Shown piece by piece: positions 1 to 8,274 of a stretch of 64,000 bases of DNA (its first letter is position 1; each line of letters opens with the position of its first letter). Made by a program: the position numbers and the translations under genes. The stretch covers positions 248,001-312,000 of the forward strand of contig JBAXHT010000003.1 in NCBI GenBank assembly GCA_037138755.1. Direction: 5' to 3'. The notes beneath the pieces are model-generated. The model was not told where the DNA came from. It did not search any database and was given only the letters and a program-made list of their open reading frames with translations. The stretch comes from Armatimonadota bacterium. GTDB taxonomy: Bacteria; Armatimonadota; Fimbriimonadia; Fimbriimonadales; Fimbriimonadaceae.

Positions 1-326
1 TGTCCGTTCGCAACGTAGCCAAGAAAGGCCCGAATTTCGAACGTTCCGCATGACTGTAAACCTTCGGTTTCGAGCCACCAAGCTAACTTATCTAAGAAGT
101 GACGACGGAGCGAAAGTGTGTTTGGACTGAGCTGACGGTATTCCCCGTCAAGTATCCATCCTTTAGCGAATCGGCGAAGATCATTGATTCCAATTGTGGA
201 ACCAGAATTGAGTGAACGAAGTGCTGTCTGCAAGTTTCTAGGTCTCGTTTTGGTGGTCGATGGAAGACCAAAACTGAGAACGAAGTGCTGAATTTGCACC
301 TAGAAAGCTCTTGCTAACTTCAGGAC
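1..326. other. non-coding flank of tRNA-Val with repeats and a nested inverted repeat
   Basis: I see no convincing gene here; only a few short open frames run off the left edge. Two imperfect direct copies of a 24-26 bp unit lie at 201-226 and 267-290. Both contain GAACGAAGTGCTG, and 12-14 bp of this recurs inside the adjacent tRNA-Val anticodon arm (367-380). Between them is a nested inverted repeat: TTTCTAGGT (235-243) pairs with ACCTAGAAA (298-306), and GTTTTGGT (247-254) pairs with ACCAAAAC (267-274). The segment lies directly 3' of the minus-strand tRNA. It could be a tRNA-adjacent integration scar or part of an unrecognised structured RNA; the sequence alone does not decide. Confidence 0.4.
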
Positions 327-401
327 TGGTGGGCGGTGCGGGACTTGAACCCACGACCCCTTCGGTGTGAACGAAGTGCTCTACCACTGAGCTAACCGCC
401 C
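327..401 (-). tRNA. tRNA-Val (anticodon CAC)
   Basis: The minus strand folds as a full cloverleaf: 7 bp acceptor stem GGGCGGT/ACCGCCC, D-arm AGCTCAGTGGTAGAGC, anticodon stem CTTCG/CGAAG with loop TTCACAC (anticodon CAC, reads GUG), and T-arm with loop TTCAAGT. The discriminator is A and the CCA end is encoded. It decodes valine and is one of two tRNA-Val genes in the window. Confidence 0.95.
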
Positions 402-412
402 CAAGGTGAGGG

Positions 413-418
413 AGTATA
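413..418 (-). promoter_or_regulatory. putative -10 element of tRNA-Val(CAC)
   Basis: On the minus strand TATACT ends 11 nt upstream of the tRNA 5' end, which would give a primary transcript with a leader of about 5 nt. No good -35 hexamer is seen 16-18 bp further up, so the call rests on the hexamer and its position. Confidence 0.4.
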
Positions 419-454
419 CCGCGAGGTTTACGTTAGAGGCATTTGGTGAAGCCG

Positions 455-757
455 TCAATCGAAATCGAAAATATCACCTAGGAAGCTACGTCTCTTCTTC
501 TTCCCGTTGTAGCGATAGTCGTAGTCGTCATGATCGTTTCTTCGGTGAGCTTGTTGGGGAGATACTTGTTGGTGGGGGTGCTGCGGGTACACAGGTTGTT
601 GATAAGCAGGGAGCGGCTGCAGGGAGAGCTGAATCATCTTTTCGAGCTCACCTCGGTCCAAGAAAACCCCGTGGCACCGTTGGCAGTAGTCAATATGGAT
701 GCCTTGTCGTTCAACGATCATCATAACTTCGGTGCACTTCGGGCAAAGGATGCTCAT
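455..757 (-). CDS. TFIIB-type zinc-ribbon protein
   Basis: A 100-residue soluble protein. The first half carries CPKC (residues 5-8) and CQRC (25-28) followed by HGVFLDRGELEKM, the arrangement of the zf-TFIIB (COG3809) zinc-ribbon family, which binds one zinc ion and has no firmly assigned role. Residues 48-75 are rich in Pro, Gln and His. The end is basic and then acidic (KKKRRS, DIFDFD). It stands alone, about 50 bp upstream of the 5' end of tRNA-Val on the same strand. The ATG at 757 is the only reasonable start; I see no clear ribosome site. Family assignment is good, function unknown. Confidence 0.8.
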   Translation of the reverse strand: MSILCPKCTEVMMIVERQGIHIDYCQRCHGVFLDRGELEKMIQLSLQPLPAYQQPVYPQHPHQQVSPQQAHRRNDHDDYDYRYNGKKKRRSFLGDIFDFD

Positions 758-890
758 AGTTCGGTTTCTACGAACTGGTATTCGACGAGGTTGCCTATTT
801 CGGCTTTTGGCAAAATGAGATCGATAATGCTCTGCAAAAGCTGATAGTTTCAGGGGCTATGCAGTCTGATCAAAGCGGAACAATGCAGTG

Positions 891-1424
891 ATGAGCTTGA
901 TCGCCGCACTAGTCATTGGCGCTCCGTCCACGTTGACTAAGACAAAGCTGAATGGGATTCTCTTTGGAAAGTCGATAGTGTTTGATCACGTCCAGATTCT
1001 TAAGCTCTCCCACAGAGCTTCCGTAAAGAGTGGAAGCAAGAAGGATGAAGCAGAAGTCTATGTTTTCACGTTTCAGCAAGGTGCCGATCTGCTGTACGAC
1101 AACGGGATCAAGTTTCACGTCAACTTGAACCCTGGATCAAAACTTGAGAACACTATGATCAATCAGCAGTCCCTTAAGTTCGGCACACCGGAGTACAGCA
1201 AGATGGTTCACGGCCACACAACTGGCCCGTCATGTGGTCGAGGTGCTCTCGCAGTGTTTATCGATGCCAATGGCAAAATCGAGTCTGCGAGTGACCGAAT
1301 CAAATTCAAATTCTTCTGTAAGGCACTGGGAAACGGAGAATACAAAGCCTCGATTTTTGGCTACGCTGCTGAGCACAAAGCCGGAGTTCAGGGCAACTTC
1401 AGGTTCAAGCTTGAGAAAGCTTAG
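891..1424 (+). CDS. hypothetical protein
   Basis: About 177 residues, not recognised. The first ten residues are hydrophobic (MSLIAALVIG) but too short for a sure signal peptide. The rest is polar, with alternating hydrophobic residues that suggest a beta-rich fold. One CGRG motif lies near residue 115. A GTG directly upstream (888) is an equally possible start; ATG 891 was chosen for its codon. The gene sits between the zinc-ribbon gene, which is divergent, and the NIF3-family gene, with a 74 bp gap to the latter. Codon use looks like that of the neighbours. Confidence 0.6.
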   Translation: MSLIAALVIGAPSTLTKTKLNGILFGKSIVFDHVQILKLSHRASVKSGSKKDEAEVYVFTFQQGADLLYDNGIKFHVNLNPGSKLENTMINQQSLKFGTPEYSKMVHGHTTGPSCGRGALAVFIDANGKIESASDRIKFKFFCKALGNGEYKASIFGYAAEHKAGVQGNFRFKLEKA

Positions 1425-1498
1425 CCCAGCCCGTAACTAGTCCGGCCGGGGTCGCGGCGACTTGCTCACTTGAAGCTCCAACGAGCTAAGCTAGGAGG

Positions 1499-2299
1499 AT
1501 GACTGCTAGGCAGCTTTCTGATGCGCTCCACACGCTTTGGCCGCACTGCGATCCGAACAAGACTGTTGACCGAGTGATTGCAGGTGACTCAAATCAAGAA
1601 ATCAATGGAGTCGCCGTCTGCTGGATGCCCTACTCGGCGACTTTAAGGCAGGCGGCGGCGATGGGAGTCAACACAGTTGTGACCCACGAACCGACCTTTT
1701 ACGATCATTGGGAGCTCAAAAAGGAGGTTTCACACGCTCGATATGAGTCGGCCAAACGCGAGAAGGAAGCCCTGATTGAAGCGCTCGGGCTGACCGTCAT
1801 TCGATGCCACGATGTCTGGGACGCGATTCAGGAGATAGGTGTGCCATTTGAATGGGGAAGGTTTCTAGGACTCAGCGACTTGGTCAAGTCGGAGCAGTAC
1901 GTGAACCTGTATCGTATCGAACAGCAAACCGCGATTACCTTCACCCAGTATTTCGCCTCACGCACGGCGGTTGCGGGGCAAGCTACGGTCGAATTCTACG
2001 GAGACCCCGAACGGCTCATTGAGACGGTTGGGATTGGGACGGGCTGCTACAGCGACGCGATGCGCCTCTATGATCTTGGAGCGGACCTTGCCGTCTCTGT
2101 TGATGATATCGCCCGCGCCTGGATCATCGGTGAGTACTGCCACGACACGGGTAGTCCAATGATTGTAGTGAACCATGGAGTCAGCGAAGATTGCGCCATG
2201 GTTTCGCTCCGCGATAAGATTCAGGAGTTGTTACCGAACTTGCGAGTATGCCGAATCGAACAAGGTTGCAGCTACCGCGAGATTTCGGCTAAGATCTGA
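1499..2299 (+). CDS. NIF3/DUF34-family dinuclear metal-centre protein
   Basis: 266 residues, typical of the NIF3 (YqfO/YbgI, GTP cyclohydrolase I type 2-like) family. Features are the N-terminal segment ending in NGVAVCW, the metal-ligand motif VVTHEPTFYDHW near residue 60 (THHP in most members) and a C-terminal NHGVSED near residue 222 that corresponds to the second His/Glu ligand site. The family forms hexameric toroids with two metal ions; a role in metal handling or damaged-metabolite repair has been suggested, but the substrate is unsettled. AGGAGG abuts the ATG with no spacer, which is too close to act as a Shine-Dalgarno site. TAAGCT at 1487-1492 ends 6 nt before the start, so the mRNA may be leaderless. 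Confidence 0.85.
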   Translation: MTARQLSDALHTLWPHCDPNKTVDRVIAGDSNQEINGVAVCWMPYSATLRQAAAMGVNTVVTHEPTFYDHWELKKEVSHARYESAKREKEALIEALGLTVIRCHDVWDAIQEIGVPFEWGRFLGLSDLVKSEQYVNLYRIEQQTAITFTQYFASRTAVAGQATVEFYGDPERLIETVGIGTGCYSDAMRLYDLGADLAVSVDDIARAWIIGEYCHDTGSPMIVVNHGVSEDCAMVSLRDKIQELLPNLRVCRIEQGCSYREISAKI

Positions 2300-2355
2300 T
2301 TCAATCTGAGTTCAAAGAGCCTCCCAACCGATCTTAAGCATTGGAGGTACCGCGA

Positions 2356-2844
2356 ATGAAGAAGTCAGAACGCTTGTTAGGCTTTACGCTTGTCGAACTC
2401 CTCATTGTGATCATCCTTGTCGCAGTTCTTGCGGCAATCGCAATCCCTCGATTCTCCGACTCCGTCCTCCGGTCAAAGGAGTCAAGTCTTTCGGCCAACC
2501 TCGCTCTCATCCGCCTAGCAGCGGACAGAGCCGAAGCAGACACAGGGCTGACGTTCCCGGTCTCTGCTCTGGACGACCAAGCATCTCCCACCAACGGTTG
2601 GGAGAGGGGGGCCATGAATACAGATTGGGCTCAGAAGTCAGTGCCAGCCGGAACTTGGAAAGGTCCTTATTTGACACAAATACCAACGAATCCTTTCACT
2701 AACAACAACACGTACACCGGAGGAATCACCAATTCGCCTAGTTCAGCATGGACTCACTACTCAAAGCAGTCTTTTAATCGCAGCTACATCTACTTCCCTT
2801 CCACTAAAATAGGATCCGACGGGAAGCCATATCGAGAATGGTAA
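2356..2844 (+). CDS. type II secretion/type IV pilus pseudopilin
   Basis: 162 residues. The class III leader is clear: a basic start, then GFTLVELLIVI with prepilin peptidase cleavage between Gly9 and Phe10 and the conserved Glu at +5, followed by a hydrophobic helix to about residue 32. The remainder is a small GspG-like domain with GAMNTDW, GPYLTQIPTNPFT and a C-terminal PYREW. The start is set by GGAGGT at 2343-2348, 7 nt before ATG 2356. Assembly genes are not in the window, so this is an isolated minor or major pseudopilin. It ends 1 bp before the minus-strand tRNA-Val(TAC). Confidence 0.85.
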   Translation: MKKSERLLGFTLVELLIVIILVAVLAAIAIPRFSDSVLRSKESSLSANLALIRLAADRAEADTGLTFPVSALDDQASPTNGWERGAMNTDWAQKSVPAGTWKGPYLTQIPTNPFTNNNTYTGGITNSPSSAWTHYSKQSFNRSYIYFPSTKIGSDGKPYREW

Positions 2845-2845
2845 G

Positions 2846-2920
2846 TGGTGGGCGGTGAGGGATTCGAACCCCCAACCCTCTCGGTGTAAACGAGACGCTC
2901 TACCGTTGAGCTAACCGCCC
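2846..2920 (-). tRNA. tRNA-Val (anticodon TAC)
   Basis: Complete cloverleaf on the minus strand: acceptor GGGCGGT/ACCGCCC, anticodon stem TCTCG/CGAGA with loop TTTACAC (anticodon TAC), T-loop TTCGAAT, discriminator A and encoded CCA. It would read GUA/GUG and, with modification, other valine codons. Its acceptor stem is identical to that of tRNA-Val(CAC) at 327-401. Confidence 0.95.
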
Positions 2921-3048
2921 TTATGGCACCTGCTATTGAACTTTGAGATACCCTCCGAGCGTATATACTTGGAGTGCCTCCCCTTTCGGGTGGAAGCAAT
3001 GAAGATACCCGAAGGAATGCCGATAATGATTACGGGAGGTTGTAGAAT

Positions 3049-4701
3049 TTGATACAAACGCTGTACAATGGCGGTTCCAGGATGAAAAATGTGCTCACTG
3101 CCCTGGCGCTATGGATGGCGCTGTGTGCCGGAGCTTTCGCCCAAGTGCGGAATGCAACGGTGACCTATACCTATCTGGGGGTCCAGCTTCGTGGGTACCG
3201 AGTCGGAGACGAGTTTATGATTCCGCTAGATCGGATCATCGAACTAGGTTGGTCCGCAAACTCAAGCTCCGTCGGCTCCAAAATCGTTGCCGAGGGCAAA
3301 ACCTATCAAGTGCCAACTCGGCAAGTCGATGGCCACGCCTGTATCGCGCTCCGTGAACTTGTCCAAAAAATGGACGGACTCTCCTCATGGATCCCAGGCG
3401 GATATGATGCGCTCGAAGTCGTTAGCGCTGTAACTTCGGTTTCCGTGCGAAATGGGTCATTGGCCATCACCGCCGCTCTCAAGGTGAAACCGACTGTTTC
3501 GCTGATGGGTTCAAACGACCCGAAAGTTGTGATCGATTTGGAAGGTGCTCGACTTGCACCTGGTACTCAACTCGAACTAGATTCCTGCGCAAAGGTGAGT
3601 CAGTATCGGCCTAACAACGTACGGATTGTGCTGAACCTTCCGTTCACGCCAGTCCTGCCCCAGAAGCAACTGGCCAATTCCCACAGTTTCAACCTTGACT
3701 TTAACCCGCCTGAGAGGCTAATTCAGAATCCTCCGAAGACTGAGCCCCCAAAGGTCAATCCAACCAAACCGGATCCTGCTCCACCAGTTGCCGACACTGG
3801 TGAAGTTTCGATCGCGAAGCGAAACGAGGACGAGATTGCGACGGAGTTGTTCGTCACAGTCCCAAAACCAGATTGGAAGGGCATTGCCACGGTTCGTCGC
3901 CCAGCAAGGGATACGGTAGAGATCGCAATTCCCACGATTCAAGCCAAGCTCTCAGCGATTGATAAAGATCTCAGCAAACACATTCGCTCCGTGCAGCTTC
4001 GGCAGGACACAGGTCTGACCATTTTGTCCTTCAAACTGAGCGGGCGCATGGGAGCTGTCCTCGAACCGTCTTCAGAAGGCTTTAAACTCACCATTGTCCA
4101 CCCGACGGGCAACGGAAGCCTGAAGGGCAAAGTAGTCGTCATCGATGCAGGACATGGCGGGAAATTCCCTGGAACCGGCAACGGCGCCTACACTGAAAAG
4201 GTTTTGAGTCTAGCGACAGCAAAGGCAGTGCAAAAGGCACTGGAAGCAGAGGGAGCTCAGGTCATCATGACTAGGGACTCCGACAAAAACTTCCGAGAAA
4301 GCCTTGCTGATGACTTGGTCTATCGAGCAGATGTAGCGAATCGCAACAACGCCGATTTATTCCTATCGTTCCACTACGATGATGCAGGCGCAACTCCACC
4401 AAGCGGTACTAAGTCGATCTACCATGGTGGACGAGACACCGACAAATACCTTGCCGAGTGCATTCAGGAGTTCATCAAGTCGGAGGGTCCACTCCCAGAT
4501 CTCGGAGCGATCAATGATCGTAAATTTGCCAGGGACAGTGGCTTTTCTGTTCTGCGCAACGCGAAGATGCCCGCCATTCTCATGGAGTGCGCTTTCGTCA
4601 GAAATCCAAACGACCGAAAAGTGATTCTGACTGACCAATTCCGCGACGGTATTGCAAAGTGCGTCGTCAAAGGACTTAAACTATTCTTCGGACAAAAATG
4701 A
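3049..4701 (+). CDS. N-acetylmuramoyl-L-alanine amidase with AMIN domains
   Basis: 550 residues; cleaves the amide bond between MurNAc and the stem peptide in the cell wall. A signal peptide (MKNVLTALALWMALCAGAFA) ends near residue 31. Next come a region resembling copper-amine-oxidase N1/stalk domains (about 40-115), AMIN-like beta domains (about 120-225 and 255-350) joined by a Pro/Lys-rich linker, and a zinc-dependent Amidase_3 domain from about 360. Zinc and catalytic residues are visible: DAGHGG (His369), Glu in YTEK, His in SFHYD and the catalytic Glu in LMECAF (about 513). TTG 3049 is preceded at 8 nt by GGGAGGT; ATG 3082 would also give an intact signal peptide. It overlaps the GerMN gene by 4 bp. 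Confidence 0.9.
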   Translation: MIQTLYNGGSRMKNVLTALALWMALCAGAFAQVRNATVTYTYLGVQLRGYRVGDEFMIPLDRIIELGWSANSSSVGSKIVAEGKTYQVPTRQVDGHACIALRELVQKMDGLSSWIPGGYDALEVVSAVTSVSVRNGSLAITAALKVKPTVSLMGSNDPKVVIDLEGARLAPGTQLELDSCAKVSQYRPNNVRIVLNLPFTPVLPQKQLANSHSFNLDFNPPERLIQNPPKTEPPKVNPTKPDPAPPVADTGEVSIAKRNEDEIATELFVTVPKPDWKGIATVRRPARDTVEIAIPTIQAKLSAIDKDLSKHIRSVQLRQDTGLTILSFKLSGRMGAVLEPSSEGFKLTIVHPTGNGSLKGKVVVIDAGHGGKFPGTGNGAYTEKVLSLATAKAVQKALEAEGAQVIMTRDSDKNFRESLADDLVYRADVANRNNADLFLSFHYDDAGATPPSGTKSIYHGGRDTDKYLAECIQEFIKSEGPLPDLGAINDRKFARDSGFSVLRNAKMPAILMECAFVRNPNDRKVILTDQFRDGIAKCVVKGLKLFFGQK

Positions 4702-5213
4702 AAACGTCTCGCCGCAGCTTCCCTTGGACAATCATCGCAACCGCTGCCGTGGCTGGTGCTAGCTTTGTCGGAATTGCCAGCTATGTTAACGGCAACCGAA
4801 CTAAGCCACTTGTGTCGGATGAAGCTCCAATCTCGGTTACAGATGTTACGCCGGCAACATCGGCAGGATCAACTGGAGGAAAAGGCCAAAAGAATGAGAA
4901 CGGTTCGGAGCATCGCGATCTGGTTTCCTCCGACCATGTCACCACTGGAGATTTGAATCGCGCAGTAAAAGGCAAAGGACTTGATAACGCACGGGTCATT
5001 GGCCTAGACGTTGAAAATGGAACAGCGGTAGTGGACATGAACTCAGCAATCATTGATAGCCTTGGGTCGACTGGAGAAGCGGAGCTTATAGAATCCCTAA
5101 GGACTGCACTCTCGAAGGATAAGCGCGTTAAGAATTTCCAGATTCGAGTCGATGGAGAAATTCAAAAGACCCTTGGTCACACTGACCTCAGCTCGCCCGT
5201 TTCTGTCCGCTAG
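4698..5213 (+). CDS. GerMN-domain protein
   Basis: 171 residues. An N-terminal membrane anchor or uncleaved signal (about 10-28) is followed by a polar linker rich in Thr, Ser and Gly and a C-terminal GerMN domain (about 80-165). The domain shows the family pattern: GTAVVDMNSA, GSTGEAELIESLRTAL and IRVDGE. GerM in Bacillus is a lipoprotein needed for sporulation and germination, but the domain is widespread in non-sporulating bacteria with cell-envelope roles. ATGA overlap with the upstream amidase gene indicates translational coupling and a shared cell-wall function. Its end overlaps the convergent M50-like gene by 26 bp. Confidence 0.85.
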   Translation: MKTSRRSFPWTIIATAAVAGASFVGIASYVNGNRTKPLVSDEAPISVTDVTPATSAGSTGGKGQKNENGSEHRDLVSSDHVTTGDLNRAVKGKGLDNARVIGLDVENGTAVVDMNSAIIDSLGSTGEAELIESLRTALSKDKRVKNFQIRVDGEIQKTLGHTDLSSPVSVR

Positions 5214-5880
5214 CTCGGTTTAGGCCGATGACGGCCATAACAACTCCGTAAATGCCTAATAGCGTCCAAAGGAGTGCCCAACCGGCAGCGGGAACCCCGG
5301 TTTCCCTAGCGAGCATGGCTGCATCCGTGTTTTCCGCTCGCGCTCCAGTGAGCAATAACAAGTCGCGCAACGACTTGAATCCATTGATGCACTGCTGAAC
5401 TCCTAGGAACTGGGCTACGAGAAGAATTTCACTCGATTGAAGCCTTGCTGCCAGAACAAGGAGGAACACTCCCCAGAAGATGCCGATTGGCCATCCTACG
5501 ACATCTCCCCGAACCCAAGCAACATTGACCAGCAGAGTCACGACTCCAAGAATCTGACACCACTTTCGGGCACTCTTTTCGTTGACGGACGACCTGACCA
5601 TGAATGCCCCGAACAGCGAAGCCCCGATGTAGCCGGCCGAATAGATGAGGGGTACGAACCCCCCATAGGTCATGGTCACCCCTTCCGAGTTGCGGAAGAC
5701 AAGAATCCTATCGACACTACCTCCGGTCAGGACTGCCGCTAATGCGTGAAACATCTCGTGCAAATGTGTGTTGAGGTAATCAAACGGAAGAAGAATCCCC
5801 CTAACAATCGGTATGAACGGGAGAATGATAGACGCAGCTACCGCGATCAGGAATGCGTTAGTTGCCGGATTTCGGTTCAT
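5188..5880 (-). CDS. M50-like membrane metalloprotease
   Basis: 230 residues, polytopic, with five or six hydrophobic segments. The zinc-site motif HEMFH (HExxH) lies in the second segment (NTHLHEMFHALAAVLTG), as in the M50B-like family. The third ligand, usually Asp in an NxxPG-type motif, is not obvious. Start ATG 5880 is preceded by GAGGG at a good distance; an upstream in-frame extension was rejected because it reads back through the PAP2 gene. The first 23 bp overlap the end of the PAP2 gene, so the two are translated as an operon. The substrate is unknown. Confidence 0.75.
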   Translation of the reverse strand: MNRNPATNAFLIAVAASIILPFIPIVRGILLPFDYLNTHLHEMFHALAAVLTGGSVDRILVFRNSEGVTMTYGGFVPLIYSAGYIGASLFGAFMVRSSVNEKSARKWCQILGVVTLLVNVAWVRGDVVGWPIGIFWGVFLLVLAARLQSSEILLVAQFLGVQQCINGFKSLRDLLLLTGARAENTDAAMLARETGVPAAGWALLWTLLGIYGVVMAVIGLNRASGQKRAS

Positions 5881-6430
5881 TGATTTCCCTCTTCGCCGCT
5901 CGGCGCTTTCCGAAATAGTCGTAGAGCGTACAGATGAGTACGGCTGCAAACGCACCGCAGATCCAGCCGAGAACAACTTGGTAGGGATAATGCACTCCGT
6001 TGTAGATCCGGCTAAAGGAAACCAAGATTGCGAGAATCAGCCAAGGAATTCCGCCCCAACGCAGCGCGATCAGCATACAGATGGCAACCGCGAGCATGTT
6101 GGCACTATGCGCGCTCGCTGTGCCCGCCGAGTCAGATCTGCCAATTCTGAGGATAAGTTCATCGAGAGCGGGATCGTTACAGGGCCGAGGAAGCGGGATC
6201 GTCTTTTTAAGGATATTTGTCAACAAATCGGCGATCGGCCACGCTAGCAAAGCGCACACGGCACCCTTTCGTGTGTCTTTTCCCGCGGCAATCATTGCCC
6301 CGAGGCACACCAGCAAAATCAAGCGAACCCACCATTCCTGAAGACTCTCGCTGAAGAAGCGCATGGAACCTTCTAGGCCGGATGACCATCTATTGATCCA
6401 GTGGAACACCGCGTGATCAACTTGCTGCAC
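5858..6430 (-). CDS. PAP2-family membrane phosphatase
   Basis: 190 residues with about five transmembrane segments. The three phosphatase signature regions are present: KKTIPLPRP (KxxxxxxRP), ASAHSAN in place of PSGH, and SRIYNGVHYPYQ (SRxxxxxHxxxD). In the last motif the usual Asp after the catalytic His is Gln, and the second motif lacks Pro and Gly, so activity may be altered. Members dephosphorylate undecaprenyl pyrophosphate or phosphatidic acid at the membrane. GTG 6430 was chosen because TACACT (6437-6442) ends 6 nt before it and the 75 extra codons upstream are low-complexity and antisense to a likely gene. It forms an operon with the M50-like gene. Confidence 0.8.
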   Translation of the reverse strand: MQQVDHAVFHWINRWSSGLEGSMRFFSESLQEWWVRLILLVCLGAMIAAGKDTRKGAVCALLAWPIADLLTNILKKTIPLPRPCNDPALDELILRIGRSDSAGTASAHSANMLAVAICMLIALRWGGIPWLILAILVSFSRIYNGVHYPYQVVLGWICGAFAAVLICTLYDYFGKRRAAKREINEPKSGN

Positions 6431-6456
6431 GCGCTTAGTGTACTTTGAAGGTGGCG

Positions 6457-6771
6457 ATGAATTGGCTCGCAACTTGGCTATCCAGGAAGACCTGGTTTTT
6501 GACCATCCACTGGATGCGGAGACCGTGGATGCGTCGTCTCCACATGGCTCCGCTGCGGTGGATGCCTGCATCACGTCATCCTGGATTCCTCGAAAGCTAT
6601 CGCACGCAAAACCGCTTTGCTCGCAAGATTGGGTTGCCTCTGCTAAAGGCAACATACTTGTTTTTACTTGCCATGTTCGCGCTACAAATCACCTACTTGG
6701 TGGCAATCAAGATGTTTGACAGCGGCTGGCTGACGCCGCCTCAGTTGGAAGAGCGGCGCATTACGGAATGA
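6457..6771 (+). CDS. small single-pass membrane protein, unknown
   Basis: 104 residues, no recognised family. The first 65 residues are rich in Trp and Arg. One clear transmembrane helix follows (LLKATYLFLLAMFALQITYL, about 66-85) with a short polar tail. GAAGGTGG just upstream of ATG 6457 is a plausible ribosome site, and TACTTT at 6441-6446 could be a -10 element. It is divergent from the PAP2 gene (26 bp apart) and overlaps the convergent murB end by 11 bp. The alternative, a long N-terminal extension of PAP2 on the other strand, has poorer composition. Confidence 0.5.
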   Translation: MNWLATWLSRKTWFLTIHWMRRPWMRRLHMAPLRWMPASRHPGFLESYRTQNRFARKIGLPLLKATYLFLLAMFALQITYLVAIKMFDSGWLTPPQLEERRITE

Positions 6772-7714
6772 TTGGCGCAAAGCTCGACCAGTCTCCGATG
6801 TACATCACTTCTTCTTCGAGTTCGACTCCGAACTTTGATTGAACTTGAGCCTTGGCGTAGTGCGCCAAAGAGCGCAGCTCTGTAGCGTTAGCCCCGGCCA
6901 CGTTGAGTAGGAAGTTAGCGTGCTTCTTCCCGATCATCGCGCCGCCAATACGGAACCCCTTCAATCCGCACTGCTCGATCAAGAAGCCTGCTGGGACGAC
7001 GCTGTTCTTGCGCATTCCTTCGGTCAATCCGTCAATGTCATTTGCTAGCTTGGAGTCGATTACGTTCTTAAAGAAACTCCCGGCGCTGGCACTCGGCGGC
7101 TGCTTGCCGATCCGCTGCCGCTGATATTCACGGGCCTCGTCATAAGATTTTTTGGCGTCCCCCTTCGGTAAACGGAAGCGAGTTCGCGCGATGAGCGCGG
7201 AACGAGGATTTTCGCATCGAAGCACTGAGTCTCGGTACTTGAACTCCATCCAGCTCGGATCAACCCACTCGGCCTTTCCATCTTGGACGATTTCTAGGGC
7301 AATCAGAAATTCACTGATGTTGCTGCGATAAGCACCCGCGTTGCTGACGAGGGCGCCACCGACCGTTCCAGGAATTCCGACTGCAAACTCTAATCCGACC
7401 AAGCCTGATTGGGTCGTTTTCAGCCAAAGATCTTGAAAGGCTGCGCCCGAGTCTGCGATTACCTCATCTCCTTGAATCGTGATCTCGCGAGTCTGATTCA
7501 GAAGTATGAGCCCGTTAACACCTTGGTCTGATGCCAAGAAGTTAGATCCCCACCCCAAGGGCGTCACTTTGATCCCTTCCTTCTGAAATGCGGACGCGGT
7601 TTCAATCAATTGCGCAGAACTTCTCGCCTGGGCAAAATACTCCGCTTCTCCTCCCGCTTTGAGAGTGGTAAGCCGCTTCAGAGATACCCTACGTTGGACC
7701 GCTTCCCAGTTCAA
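6761..7714 (-). CDS. murB: UDP-N-acetylmuramate dehydrogenase MurB
   Basis: 317 residues; an FAD enzyme that reduces UDP-GlcNAc-enolpyruvate to UDP-MurNAc with NADPH in cytoplasmic peptidoglycan precursor synthesis. FAD-domain motifs are seen: TTLKAGGEAEYF, GWGSNFL and GIPGTVGGALVSNAGAY. The substrate domain has YRDS, SAGSFFKNV with the catalytic Ser, and a C-terminal GAMIGKKHANFLLN. The Glu near the end (ELEEEVMYIG) fits the third catalytic residue. It is the last gene of the rph-rdgB-tsaB cluster and overlaps tsaB by 4 bp (ATGA). Confidence 0.95.
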   Translation of the reverse strand: MNWEAVQRRVSLKRLTTLKAGGEAEYFAQARSSAQLIETASAFQKEGIKVTPLGWGSNFLASDQGVNGLILLNQTREITIQGDEVIADSGAAFQDLWLKTTQSGLVGLEFAVGIPGTVGGALVSNAGAYRSNISEFLIALEIVQDGKAEWVDPSWMEFKYRDSVLRCENPRSALIARTRFRLPKGDAKKSYDEAREYQRQRIGKQPPSASAGSFFKNVIDSKLANDIDGLTEGMRKNSVVPAGFLIEQCGLKGFRIGGAMIGKKHANFLLNVAGANATELRSLAHYAKAQVQSKFGVELEEEVMYIGDWSSFAPIIP

Positions 7715-8274
7715 GTTGATCCTCCGACGCGGCTAAGCGGTTGCTTGGGCTGAGAGATGCTTGGATCTATCAGATAGAGCGGCACGAGTGTTTCTGGTGC
7801 GATTCGTTCGACTTGATTCAGTAACGAAACAAATCTCTCCGCGTGGGGAAAAACAGGATTCTCGACCAAAGGCCCGAACCCGACGAAACCGACGTCAGGA
7901 AGGGACTCGCTCCTCGCAACCTCGCCTCCCGGCGGACGGATGAACCACTCACCTCGCTTGCTCGGAAACACGACGGTTTGGTCGAGTGAGATCAGATCAA
8001 ACGCCGAGGCACCACCGCAGTACGCACCCGCTGACCATGCCAATGTCTTAGCCATCGTGACTCCAACCCGTGTCCCGGTGAACGATCCAGGACCAAGATC
8101 TGCGAGAAAGAGGGTCCCCGCCAGGACATCAAAACCTGAATCGGCGAGAAGTTCTAAGCACGCGTTGGAAGCCTCTTGCCGAGACTCTCGCTCACCGGAG
8201 AACAGTAAAGTCCCTTCCACATCGAACACTCCGACCGATACGATAGGGCTACTTGTCGAGAATGCGAAAATCAC
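7711..8274 (-). CDS. tsaB: TsaB, tRNA threonylcarbamoyladenosine biosynthesis protein
   Basis: 187 residues with an ASKHA-type N-terminal fold: an opening FAFSTSS and the family signature GPGSFTGTRVGVTMAKTLAW near residue 65. TsaB is the scaffold partner of TsaD in forming t6A37 on ANN-decoding tRNAs. The C-terminal half is shorter and more divergent than usual, as is common. It overlaps both neighbours by 4 bp. tsaD and tsaE are not in the window. Confidence 0.9.
   Translation of the reverse strand: MIFAFSTSSPIVSVGVFDVEGTLLFSGERESRQEASNACLELLADSGFDVLAGTLFLADLGPGSFTGTRVGVTMAKTLAWSAGAYCGGASAFDLISLDQTVVFPSKRGEWFIRPPGGEVARSESLPDVGFVGFGPLVENPVFPHAERFVSLLNQVERIAPETLVPLYLIDPSISQPKQPLSRVGGST

Noticed and set aside
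6431-6655. 75-codon N-terminal extension of the PAP2 phosphatase
   Set aside because: Low-complexity sequence, antisense to a likely membrane-protein gene, and not part of the family.
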